This document shows positions 1-7,808 of a stretch of 11,639 nucleotides of DNA, piece by piece. The DNA comes from Asterionellopsis glacialis (Eukaryota; Bacillariophyta; Plagiogrammaphyceae; Rhaphoneidales; Asterionellopsidaceae), in contig WKLE02002781.1 of assembly GCA_014885115.2 (NCBI GenBank), positions 1 to 11,639 of the forward strand, written 5' to 3'. Every line of letters begins with the position of its first letter. The stretch's first letter is position 1. The notes under the pieces are model-generated. The model had not been told where the DNA came from. It was given only the letters and a program-made list of their open reading frames with translations, and did not search any database. A program made the position numbers and the translations under genes.

Positions 1-915
1 AGACAGGAATTTATTGTGGACTCGAATGGGTGGCAAGATATTATATAGCGAGATTATTATTTATAGAGCAGAAATTTATATACAGGCGACAGAAACTCTT
101 GAGAAAACACAATCCGCTACAAAATACCAGGTGACGAGAAATCAGTACCGGTAGTACTGTACCAAGGTAATCCTGTCCTAAAAAGTGCCTCGATTTCCCT
201 GGTACCCCAGGTACCGTACGGTACAGGTGGTACCACAGTCAGTAATTAGGACTCCCGAGTAGAGACATTCTTTGATCTAGAGATCCCAGCTGTCGGCAAT
301 AAGAAATACCAAGTACTGGTACTTTGGTATCTGTACCAGGTACACTTATTCAGTACCAACTACCAGGTACAATCTGATCTGGTTTTCCAGAAACCAAGTA
401 CCGGAACCTGAACCGGCAGTACCTATTCTACCTACCTCGGAAATCTGACTGTCTGTAGGGGATAGTTGTCAAATTAGAAGTCGTCGTCAGAAGCTTCTAG
501 CTCCAAAGTTCCGGAGTCTCACCTATCGTTCCGGAAATACTGTATGATAGGACCTACCTATCAACAAAAACTATGACAAAATCCTGAAGAGAAAAATAAT
601 AATACGGGCATTAACAACATGGGCAATGATACAATGCGGATGGTTCAATAAGGTCCATCCGGGATTCGTTTTCATAAACAAAACGTATAATCTTACTTAA
701 CAAAAAGGGCGGTCTAGATGGTAAAGATTTGTCGATATACACGGAAAGGGAAGTAGTGGCAATTTAGGCAATTTATATAACATAATATAAAATGTTGTAA
801 AGTATGTTGTGGTAATGTATATTAGGAGTACTCCTCCATTTCTAAAATTGAGATTTGACAGGGACTTGCCGCCACATCAGTAAACCTGCGTTCACAGTAA
901 AATAGGGGCATGTTT
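1..915. other. Intergenic region, no gene seen
   Basis: I see no credible coding region on either strand. Positions 145-422 form a dense GTAC-palindrome island, annotated separately. The rest is AT-rich. The last part lies just downstream of the stop codon of the minus-strand gene ending at 916, so it probably includes that gene's 3' untranslated region. No RNA gene or transposon end was recognised. Confidence 0.6.
145..422. repeat. GTAC/GGTACC-rich palindromic island 1
   Basis: The self-complementary tetramer GTAC occurs 16 times in 278 nt, where about one would be expected by chance. It usually sits in CAGGTACC, CCGGTAC or AGTACC contexts. The densest stretch is around 200-236, with five copies, several of which could pair with each other. 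The copies are not at a fixed period, so this is not a simple tandem array. Related islands occur at 2918-2972 and 3109-3141, all outside the long genes. Possible explanations are decayed mobile-element DNA, a methylation or protein target, or a lineage-specific word bias. Confidence 0.7.
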
Positions 916-2445
916 TTATGTTATTATATCCATCTTTTGTTGACAATACCCTTTTCTATCTGATTCCAATGTTTCTTCCATCAGAAGTTGTTGCTTTTTG
1001 CGTGTGTTTTTATTAATAATGTTTTTTCTCCATATTGCAAACCATTGATTTTGTACATTCAAACAGTATGGCGTCAATAAGTCGTTTTGTTTCCCTTCTC
1101 CTCCTTTATGATGAGAACTGCAATCCCATGGAACTGGACAATCCTCAGGAAAAGTGACAATGTGCAATCTAAGGTCTTCTTGCATTTTTTTGTGATGCCG
1201 TACTTCACAAACTGGTCCACAACACAAGGAGAACGTAGATGAAGTACAGAGTGGATGGAGTGTCTGTCGTTGTTGTTTTTGCTGACGTTTTCCGATCAGC
1301 GAAGATGGTATCATTTTTTTGTTTTCTTTCCGTTCAAGCCGGTTGTTGATGTTATCCCCACATGATTGGCCTGTCAAATGATTCTTAAGCATTCCTTGCG
1401 AGGGTGTGTTGTTTGGTTGGTAGATTCTCACCATTTGATTTAACAAGCTATTAGTACTAACAGTGCCTTTGCTTTGATGATGCCCTTGTTTCATAATAGC
1501 AGCAAAGTCAACCTTATCGTTGACTTGTGATGGTGAATGTATCATTATCGAAGGTAATGGTACAATTACAACCAAATCAACTGTCACATTGTGAAAGGCG
1601 TATATATCCAACAATATTTCCTCATCTAAACAAGCTTTCTTTATTGGATGACGATTTTTCTGAAGGAAGTTAGGTATTGGAATATCCTTTAGACTTATGG
1701 TTACATATCCCATACTTTGAAGAGTCTCAAGACATGACGTTTCTTTGTCAGAAGGGACGACAGCGTATAGTTGATAACTAACATTAATCGGTCCACCATT
1801 ATCATCGCCAGTTGGGTCCTGGTGTTCTTTTGGATTTCGTTCGTGTCGGTAGTATTGATCGAGTGACTGTTGGAATACAGCTGCAGCATCGAATAGTGAA
1901 GGATTTGAACAATTTGTAAACTCAACTATATATTTGACCGAAAAATCATTTTTTTCATCCCTGTTATTGTCTATTGTTGATTTATCATGTTTTGGTTTCA
2001 TAGCCTTTGTTCTCTTGGTAAAACTGGAACGTAGCGTTTCATACACCGCCCCTCCTCTTGGAGACGATGATGATACCGAGTATTGGTCGTGTGCTCCTTC
2101 CTCTTGTTCGTCATGTTGTCGAGGAGATTTGTGATTGAGATTGTGATTGTCCAAAAAAGTTGGCGGCGATACAAATCGAAATAGTCCGATTGAAAATACT
2201 TTGGAAAGACCATTGGATAAATACTGATCAAATTGTGACATGAATCCAAAATTATGATCAAATGGGCCGCCTTTGCTACGAATGCTATTGTTACGATGAT
2301 ATTTAATCTGATGGTGACCAGATGATAATGATGTCTCACGAGGATGAATATCATATTGTTGCATCCGTTGAAATGCTAGCAATACTAAAAACCCGCATGA
2401 TATGATTAGACTGTGACGGACATTACGAAGAATGTTACGCAGCAT
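916..2445 (-). CDS. Type II membrane protein, GT8-like glycosyltransferase relative with a degenerate active site
   Basis: This is a 509-aa protein starting at ATG 2445. Residues 11-25 form one hydrophobic segment after a basic N-terminus, as in Golgi type II glycosyltransferases. A low-complexity stem follows to about residue 168. Residues 171-190 (YIVEFTNCSNPSLFDAAAVF) and 273-318 resemble the N-terminal half of GT8/glycogenin-like proteins common in diatoms, where a strand after a Glu-rich helix normally ends in a DxD metal and nucleotide-sugar site. Here that position reads V-P296-L-P298-S. Residues 362-442 are Cys-rich (CCGPVC and PVPWDC), resembling the C-terminal Cys signature of the same family. 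The segment between is much shorter than I would expect. This may be an inactive paralogue, a decaying gene or a divergent enzyme. The family call is from memory of motif layout; the open frame and membrane anchor are seen directly. Confidence 0.5.
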   Translation of the reverse strand: MLRNILRNVRHSLIISCGFLVLLAFQRMQQYDIHPRETSLSSGHHQIKYHRNNSIRSKGGPFDHNFGFMSQFDQYLSNGLSKVFSIGLFRFVSPPTFLDNHNLNHKSPRQHDEQEEGAHDQYSVSSSSPRGGAVYETLRSSFTKRTKAMKPKHDKSTIDNNRDEKNDFSVKYIVEFTNCSNPSLFDAAAVFQQSLDQYYRHERNPKEHQDPTGDDNGGPINVSYQLYAVVPSDKETSCLETLQSMGYVTISLKDIPIPNFLQKNRHPIKKACLDEEILLDIYAFHNVTVDLVVIVPLPSIMIHSPSQVNDKVDFAAIMKQGHHQSKGTVSTNSLLNQMVRIYQPNNTPSQGMLKNHLTGQSCGDNINNRLERKENKKMIPSSLIGKRQQKQQRQTLHPLCTSSTFSLCCGPVCEVRHHKKMQEDLRLHIVTFPEDCPVPWDCSSHHKGGEGKQNDLLTPYCLNVQNQWFAIWRKNIINKNTRKKQQLLMEETLESDRKGYCQQKMDIIT

Positions 2446-2612
2446 GATTGCTATGTTTCTACCTTTCCCGTTTTGCTGTGCGTTTCCTGTGTTTCTGTGA
2501 CGTTTGAATATAAGAATTTCAATTTTCTACTTTCCCTTTTTTTTATTCTTCCTTTCGGTAGCGCCTCTTCTTTGACTACGCAGAACCAACGGTATCAGTG
2601 TACATTGTTCGT

Positions 2613-2861
2613 ATGCTATCAAATTCTTTTCTCGCTGCGGTCTTGATGTGTTGCGCTTGTTGTTCTCCTGCTCTAGTAGGCGCATTTTTTCCCTTCTTGC
2701 TTCTTCATGACAGCCGAATGCGCACCGACATACGAGAGAGAAATGAGAACTACAGTAATGCCAACGGAATCAACAAGAAACATCTTATACTGAAGTATCT
2801 ATATAAATCAAATATTAGTACTTGTAAGAGTGTGCTCAATTTTTTATCTGAAATCTTTTGA
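2613..2861 (+). CDS. Candidate small secreted or plastid-directed protein (weak)
   Basis: This 82-aa frame starts at ATG 2613, divergent from the gene at 916-2445. Residues 1-24 look like a signal peptide (MLSNSFLAAVLMCCACCSPA then LVGA), followed by Phe-Phe-Pro, so a VGA/F cleavage site resembles the diatom ASAF plastid-import motif. The rest is polar and unlike any family I know. A possible splice donor, GTAAGA, lies at 2824, so the frame could be only a first exon, but no acceptor or second exon was found. It could equally be a chance ORF. Confidence 0.2.
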   Translation: MLSNSFLAAVLMCCACCSPALVGAFFPFLLLHDSRMRTDIRERNENYSNANGINKKHLILKYLYKSNISTCKSVLNFLSEIF

Positions 2862-2917
2862 ACACCAGCAGGAATGAGAGATAAACACGTCCGTCCGTCA
2901 CGGATTAATGAAAAGTC

Positions 2918-3141
2918 GTACCGGTACTTGTATCCAGTACCTGGTACGATACCTGGTAAGCCCCCAGGTACCATGTAGTCCTACCTGAAGGTCCTAGACT
3001 AAGACGATGTGTCATTATTACAACAGAGATGATGATGTGTTACTGAAGTCTTTTCTACACAGTTTATAGTATTAATTGAACACAGTTACCATTAATATTG
3101 ACCTACTGGTACCGGGGAGTGCCTGTACCTGGTACAGTACA
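2918..3141. repeat. GTAC/GGTACC-rich islands 2 and 3
   Basis: Five GTAC copies lie in 2918-2972 and four in 3109-3141, in the same CCTGGTAC and GGTACC contexts as the island at 145-422. A further single CCAGGTACAC lies at about 3244. The intervening sequence (2973-3108) is ordinary AT-rich DNA without a gene. Confidence 0.6.
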
Positions 3142-3325
3142 GAATTTTTCTGACATCTTTTTTCTGCTGCTTTATATCGATGATATCGTGAGGCTGAGGA
3201 TTTGGTAGACTCTAGTGAGCTTGTTCGCTCACGAACTTGGTTACCAGGTACACAGTATTGCCCCGAAATTTAGGACTTCAAAAAAAAACAGAACACAACC
3301 AAAGCAATATTGACTGCTGACAGAG

Positions 3326-3359
3326 GAGTTCTGAATTTTGGGTCGTGTTCTTTTGCATT
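3326..3359 (+). promoter_or_regulatory. Conserved upstream block of paralogue A
   Basis: This 34-nt block matches 4561-4595 upstream of paralogue B with two substitutions in the first 29 positions and a one-base length difference near the end; both start GAGTTCT and end GCATT. It sits 140 nt before the ATG at 3500, compared with 159 nt for paralogue B. The sequence between the block and the ATG is much less similar, so the block is either a retained promoter or transcript element or a chance remnant of the duplication. A TATA-like TTTATATAC lies at about 3430. Confidence 0.4.
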
Positions 3360-3499
3360 CAAAAGATAACAACCAGAAACGAACAACTTGAGTCACATCA
3401 AATGTAAAGCAGTACGGTAACACACAAGATTTATATACAAACACAACTTTCTTTTCTCCATGTTAATCCTGTGTAGACAAGAAAGAAAAAATAAACAAC

Positions 3500-3859
3500 A
3501 TGACAAACAATCTTGCCGGCAATAGCCAAGCACAGAAGCAAAATAATAGCATACAAAACGGTAGTCGAGTGTTGCCAGTAATCGTGGACATTGAAACGCC
3601 TCGTGATGATGAGCAAGAAGACGTCGGAGAAAATATTATTGCCAGGGACAACAAGAAGCAGCACCCCAAGACAGCAGCAGTTGTCATGCCTAATTCAGAT
3701 ATTGCCAACAAAGAAAATTCTTTAACATGCTATCACTGCGACTTTCAAGATATGAAAGCAGTAATGGCTGTTTTAATTGTTTCTTGTGCATGTATTTCAC
3801 CTTTTTTGTTAATAATGTACATTTGTGCACGAATAGCTTTCATCGATTGGGGAAATTAG
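3500..3859 (+). CDS. Small single-pass membrane protein, paralogue A
   Basis: This is a 119-aa protein of no family I recognise. Residues 1-75 are polar and probably disordered, with the motif VLPVIVDIETPRDDEQ at 24-39. Then comes Y78-H-C-D-F-Q-D84 and a hydrophobic helix at about 87-109, leaving about ten residues after it, so a tail-anchored or single-pass topology is likely. It is the upstream member of a tandem pair with 4755-5099. The C-terminal half differs at the DNA level but keeps YHCD(F/W)QD(M/V)K, the hydrophobic pattern and CI, which argues that both are real proteins under selection. The first 118 nt are almost identical to the partner. No signal peptide is seen, and the helix may itself direct membrane insertion. 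Confidence 0.7.
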   Translation: MTNNLAGNSQAQKQNNSIQNGSRVLPVIVDIETPRDDEQEDVGENIIARDNKKQHPKTAAVVMPNSDIANKENSLTCYHCDFQDMKAVMAVLIVSCACISPFLLIMYICARIAFIDWGN

Positions 3860-3870
3860 TACCAGATATA

Positions 3871-3899
3871 GGCGGCAGGGGTGTATATGTGTGAAGCTT
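3871..3899 (+). other. Conserved 3' block of paralogue A
   Basis: This block aligns without gaps to 5123-5151, with 23 of 29 positions identical, and ends TGAAGCTT in both. It begins 11 nt after the stop codon (23 nt in paralogue B). It is probably 3' untranslated sequence; a processing or stability element is possible but unproven. Confidence 0.45.
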
Positions 3900-4560
3900 T
3901 TCCAATACAGTATACATACAAGAGATTTAGGATGGTTTCTTTCTAAAACAATTCGTTATCTTAATATTGAATACGTAAATTTCAATTACTGTAGTGAATG
4001 TTTACAACAAAAGGATTTTTTCATTGTAGTGCACGTCATTACAGGTTTTTCTTTTTTGGTAAGCATAGAAAAGAGAGTTCCTTCAAAAGATTGACGAACA
4101 AGCACAATAATGTCGAGGTTATGACGAAACCTCTCGTTAAATAAGACTGCAGTGTAACTTCACTCCAATCTACCATCCATGAAGGAAACAACATATTTTC
4201 AGATACTTGGATAGATGTGCTACACTAGAGTCCTGAAACTAGTCTAGTGTTAAAGACTCTAGAATCTAAAGCACTCAAACCGCAAAATGATAAAGCTTCC
4301 GTAGTTAGGATTAGTCACTAGAACTAGAGAACAAAAGACAGAAACGATTGTCATGATTTGTGTGAGATTCTACTGCTTAGTTCGTATTATCGCTGTGAAG
4401 ATAATGGTCTGTAGTGAGTCTTGTTTAGTCTACCAAGTAAACCTATGCAGTATTTAATCTTTTGTATGACACACCTTCGCTTGCAGACGACAAATCGCTC
4501 ACGGTCTTGGTTTACCGAAAAAGAGAACCAGAAACGAAAGAGCAATCGTGTGTAAAATGC
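3900..4560. other. Spacer between the duplicated genes
   Basis: I see no supported gene. A 67-codon frame in 3891-4094 starts with GTG and has no match in the other duplicate, so it is not called. A perfect 8-bp inverted repeat lies at 4222-4250. The remainder is AT-rich, and its last part resembles the stretch upstream of paralogue A. Confidence 0.5.
4222..4250. repeat. Short inverted repeat with CTAG-rich arms
   Basis: ACACTAGA (4222-4229) and TCTAGTGT (4243-4250) are perfect reverse complements around a 13-nt loop. The neighbouring sequence has further CTAG words, including GACTCTAG at 4255, which recurs at about 3209 and 5580. It could be a hairpin or the end of a small decayed element. 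Confidence 0.4.
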
Positions 4561-4595
4561 GAGTTCTCAATTTTAGGTCGTGTTCTTTCTGCATT
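4561..4595 (+). promoter_or_regulatory. Conserved upstream block of paralogue B
   Basis: This is the counterpart of 3326-3359, 159 nt upstream of the ATG at 4755. A 13-nt identical word, AACCAGAAACGAA, lies just before this block here (4526-4538) but after it in copy A (3371-3383). The upstream regions may therefore have been rearranged, or one match is chance. An AT-rich TATA-like stretch lies at about 4690-4702. Confidence 0.4.
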
Positions 4596-4754
4596 GTATC
4601 AGATTCAACGTAGGTTTTTGGTTTGCAATACTTGAATTAATCGCACATGAGATGCATTTAAAAAAAAAAATGAAAAGTGGGATCACATAAAATATATAAA
4701 GCATATCACAAAAACTGGATTTTGATCCTGTATATACAGTAGAAATATTAAAGA

Positions 4755-5099
4755 ATGACAAACAATCTTGCCGGCAATAGCCAAGCACAGAAGCAAATTA
4801 AAAGCATACGAAACGGTAGTCGAGTGTTGCCAGTAATCGTGGACATTGAAACGCCTCGTGATGATGAGCAAGGAGAAATTGGAGAAAATATCATCATAAA
4901 AGTCAACGAGAAGCAGAACTCCAAAACAAAAACAGCCATTGCTGCTAATTCAGGTATTGACAAAGGTGACGAGATATCTTCAACAAGCTATCATTGTGAC
5001 TGGCAAGATGTAAAAGTAGTGATAGCTGTTCTATTTCTTAGTGGTGTATGCATAGGATTTATAGAAATTATACGGTTCTGTATTAAAAAATTTGCATAA
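4755..5099 (+). CDS. Small single-pass membrane protein, paralogue B
   Basis: This is a 114-aa paralogue of the protein at 3500-3859, with no family recognised. An in-frame TAA at 4749-4751 fixes the start at ATG 4755. Residues 1-76 are polar, followed by Y79-H-C-D-W-Q-D85, a hydrophobic helix at about 88-109 and a short basic tail (KKFA). Residues 1-39 match paralogue A except at three positions (I15/N, K16/N, R19/Q). Beyond residue 39 the match falls to conservative patches, clearest from YHCD through the helix. The conserved Cys next to the membrane is a candidate for lipidation or metal binding, but that is speculation. Confidence 0.7.
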   Translation: MTNNLAGNSQAQKQIKSIRNGSRVLPVIVDIETPRDDEQGEIGENIIIKVNEKQNSKTKTAIAANSGIDKGDEISSTSYHCDWQDVKVVIAVLFLSGVCIGFIEIIRFCIKKFA

Positions 5100-5122
5100 T
5101 CTACAAGTTCAATCACAAACTA

Positions 5123-5151
5123 GGCTGTGGGGGTATATCTGTATGAAGCTT
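5123..5151 (+). other. Conserved 3' block of paralogue B
   Basis: This is the counterpart of 3871-3899, with 23 of 29 positions identical, and starts 23 nt after the stop codon. Confidence 0.45.
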
Positions 5152-6038
5152 ATTTAAAAGGCTGGCGTGGAGAGATTAAGGATACTGTACTATTTTTCTA
5201 ATATAATGTGTTTGTATAGTGTCGTGCACACATCTAATTTTAAAATTATTGTAGCGAATATTAAAAAAATAATGGCAAGTTCCCGTATTAGAGAGGGTTT
5301 TATTTTACAAATTCGATGGAAAAAGAGCAACAAGTCGAATGATGAAAAGGGCAGTCAATTTTATGAAATAATACTGTCAAAGAAATTTTTAAAAATCCGA
5401 TTAAAAAAACAACAACAAGTGCGATGAAATAGTCAGTCACTGTTTTCAAATAATACAGCAGTGCCAAAAAAGTACATGGGGAAAGGCGATAAAATCAAAT
5501 GGTGTGTGCTCTTTCTGAGAAATGTGGTGTACAACAAAGTTCGAAAAATCAATTTAGGATTGGATGGAGGGACATATTTAAGACTCTAGTCCTATCAACG
5601 TACATCCTGGTACAAATCTAACTGTTGGACAACTTTTTTTGTAGGGTACACGCACGCCTCTCCATATCGTCGTACCGATAAATAATAATAATGATAATTT
5701 CCGACAGATATTATTTGTTAGTGGGAGTAGGGTGGAGGTAATTTGCCGATCGAACAGGTCAACTGGGGATTTGGTTCCAGTACCGCAGCATCGACGACAT
5801 GAGCGAAGCGAGATAAATTGACTGATCATCAGTGATATTCGATATTCATATTAGCAACGGACTAGACCTAATCTAGATGTGAAATTTTTGTTGTTGTTTT
5901 TCCAAATGATGTATGTTCCTGACTCTGCATCTTTATCTTCTTTTTTGTTCATTTCATTCTTTTGGTTGTTCGCTTTGTCTATTGCGAACTCAACACAAGT
6001 AGTGACGACCCACGAAGTGCCTTTCAAGAAAAGAACCC
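5152..6038. other. Intergenic region upstream of the SDR gene
   Basis: I support no separate gene here. An 86-codon frame at 5167-5427 starts with GTG, is Lys-rich and has no equivalent after paralogue A, so it is not called. An 83-codon minus-strand frame at 5578-5829 shows no protein features. Upstream start codons of the SDR gene lie at 5877 (ATG directly followed by TGA) and at 5906 (described separately). Confidence 0.5.
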
Positions 6039-6109
6039 ATGATGAAATCAGTAGGTTGGATGACACCTGTTCTTGTGGTGTTGATTGGTGTACTTTTAGG
6101 GACTTATAG
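5906..6109 (+). other. Upstream ORF overlapping the SDR start
   Basis: Two adjacent ATGs (5906 and 5909) open a 67-codon frame that runs past the SDR start at 6039 in another frame and stops at 6109. It contains a hydrophobic stretch that looks like a signal peptide (SFLFISFFWLFALSIANS). It may be a translation-limiting upstream ORF if the transcript starts before 5906, an alternative N-terminus joined by an unseen splice, or chance. Confidence 0.25.
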
Positions 6110-7190
6110 TGCACAGAATTCTCGTTACCGAATGTTGATTGGAATGTTTCCATTTTTTAGTAGCGATGAAACGAATTGGGGTTTCAGGTTTGAACAATTA
6201 TATCATGAAAAAACAGCAAACAATTTGAAAGGTCAAACAGCTTTAGTCACAGGTGCCAATTCGGGTATTGGATATGAAGTATCATTAGCTCTTGCGCGCA
6301 ATGGTGTCTTTGTCACAATGGCATGCCGAAATGAAACAAAGTGTAACAATGCTGCTACTCGTATTAAAACTGATCCACAAGTTATTCGACGATTTGAAAA
6401 AAATGAAAATATGAACCATATGCTGGTGGAAACATTAATTATGGATACGTCATCACTTGCATCTGTAAAGGAAGCAGCTGAAACCTACAAAGAACAAATG
6501 ACGCAATCATCGTCCAATCATGAGCCTAAAGCATTAGATATGTTATTTTTAAATGCAGGCATTGGCTTTGTACCAGGGAAATCAATTCTGGATAGATCTG
6601 TTACATTGACAAAGGATGGCATTGAATTATTGTTTGCCACCAATGTATTAGGGCATCACCTATTATATAAGATATTGGAACCACTTTTGTTGAGATCAAA
6701 AATGGCACGAGTTGTACTAACATCATCGGCAGGTAGTTTCAATACTTTTAATTTTAAAGTAGCAACATCACTAGAGATGTTGAATAATCAAACAAATCCG
6801 ATATCGTTGAAGAATTATGGACATACCAAACTTGCACAAATTGTGTGGGCCAAGGCAATTACACATCAACTATCCATGTCACATCCTACGAATAACGTAT
6901 ATGTTAATGCAGGTCATCCGGGGGCAGTTGATACGAATATTTGGTTTACACAACCTATACCAATCTTGCATATTGATTCTTTTCGATCAAAGTTCATGTG
7001 GACATCTGCTGAAGGGGCACTTACTATGCTTTATTTGGCAGTTGGCACGGATGACCTTGTCAAACAAAACATACGAGGTAAATACTTTCATCCGCAATCA
7101 CAGGAAGTTGTAAATCCTCTGGCCCTGAATGAAACTTTGCAAAGAAACTTTTTGGATTTTTGTAATGAGTTAGTTCGAGATTTTCTTTGA
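6039..7190 (+). CDS. Membrane-anchored short-chain dehydrogenase/reductase, retinol-dehydrogenase-like
   Basis: This is a 383-aa NAD(P)-dependent oxidoreductase of the SDR superfamily. An in-frame TGA at 6003 supports the start at ATG 6039 (or 6042). Residues 9-22 form a hydrophobic anchor. The Rossmann fold begins at about 66 with T71-G-A-N-S-G-I-G78, then N172-A-G, N202 (TNVLGHH), the Ser of LTSSAG (229/230), Y260-G-H-T-K264 and H293-P-G295, so the catalytic Asn-Ser-Tyr-Lys set is complete. ACRNETKC after the second strand resembles the NADP-type ACR motif of retinol dehydrogenases, WWOX and related proteins. Substrate cannot be read from sequence; a lipid, retinoid-like or pigment-derived carbonyl is plausible. 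It converges with the gene at 7809-8885. No intron is needed. Confidence 0.9.
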   Translation: MMKSVGWMTPVLVVLIGVLLGTYSAQNSRYRMLIGMFPFFSSDETNWGFRFEQLYHEKTANNLKGQTALVTGANSGIGYEVSLALARNGVFVTMACRNETKCNNAATRIKTDPQVIRRFEKNENMNHMLVETLIMDTSSLASVKEAAETYKEQMTQSSSNHEPKALDMLFLNAGIGFVPGKSILDRSVTLTKDGIELLFATNVLGHHLLYKILEPLLLRSKMARVVLTSSAGSFNTFNFKVATSLEMLNNQTNPISLKNYGHTKLAQIVWAKAITHQLSMSHPTNNVYVNAGHPGAVDTNIWFTQPIPILHIDSFRSKFMWTSAEGALTMLYLAVGTDDLVKQNIRGKYFHPQSQEVVNPLALNETLQRNFLDFCNELVRDFL

Positions 7191-7808
7191 AAGATAATGT
7201 AGTCCAACATATATGTAAAGTTTTTACGAAATTAAAAAGACAGTATGGTCTATTTTTTAAAGTTTTGAGTGTTGGCTGATTCATGTGTGTGGTGGGGTCG
7301 TGAATGATGTCTGTGATCTAGAGATACTGTTGCAACCTAATCTATAAAATGATACATTGTCTCCACGATATCCAGTAAAAGAGGAGAGAAAGATCTATAT
7401 ATTTCCTTTTTTCTATTGTTTTTTAGATCAAGTTAGAAAACATTTTTGCAATGCATTCTTTTTGTTCTTTGTTATAGCCATCTTGTTCAAAGACACCCTC
7501 CCAAAACTATAGTACAGTCAATGTACCGTATATTACGGAGAGAATTATATTGTTGTTATTGATGTTATCAATGTTGCACGGTAAGATACAAAAAATATGT
7601 CATTAAGCAACCAATAACAAAACAGCAAAAGGACCAACAGCAGCAACACCCAAACGTGACATGCACAAACAAAGGCAAAAAAATGTGATGAGAATGAGGT
7701 ATCAAAGCTAAAAACAAACCAAGAATCCATACAAGATTGATCGAGAGGGGCCGAGTTTCAGCGTGAAAGCATTCCTCTTAAATGATACGAATGAAACCGT
7801 CTATCTCT
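7191..7808. other. Intergenic region between convergent genes
   Basis: No gene is seen. The region carries the 3' ends of both flanking genes. AATTAAAAA at about 7230 could serve as a polyadenylation signal for the SDR gene. The A-rich, CAG/CAA-rich stretch at 7590-7700 reads as T-rich on the minus strand and may be the 3' untranslated region of the minus-strand gene. A 61-codon minus-strand frame inside it has no protein-like features. Confidence 0.5.

Larger units (their letters stand above)
3326..3899 (+). repeat. Tandem duplication, copy A
   Basis: This copy comprises an upstream block (3326-3359), the coding sequence (3500-3859) and a 3' block (3871-3899). All three recur in the same order at 4561-5151, with offsets of 1235, 1255 and 1252 nt. 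The duplication may reach further, because a GCTCACG-to-GGTTACC-like stretch at about 3229-3245 resembles 4495-4515. Similarity is patchy outside these blocks. Confidence 0.7.
4561..5151 (+). repeat. Tandem duplication, copy B
   Basis: This is the second copy of the unit at 3326-3899, in direct orientation. The same three blocks occur in the same order. Coding similarity extends across the whole gene, whereas flanking similarity is confined to short blocks, so the duplication is not recent as a whole. Confidence 0.7.

Noticed and set aside
1..915. Mobile element or RNA gene in the left flank
   Set aside because: No transposase or reverse-transcriptase fragments, terminal repeats or tRNA-like folds could be recognised by eye.
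3463..3711. Minus-strand frames antisense to paralogue A, and the similar one at 4748-4963 antisense to paralogue B
   Set aside because: Their similarity to each other comes from the near-identical sense block, they lose similarity elsewhere, and the sense proteins have clear paired features.
5167..5427. Lys-rich plus-strand frame after paralogue B
   Set aside because: It starts at GTG, has biased AT-rich composition, and the matching region after paralogue A does not keep the frame.
5578..5829. 83-codon minus-strand frame
   Set aside because: No signal, domain or conserved pattern, and unusual composition; most likely chance.
6039..7190. SDR considered as protochlorophyllide reductase
   Set aside because: The N-terminus is a membrane anchor without a plastid presequence, and the motifs fit the retinol-dehydrogenase-like group better.
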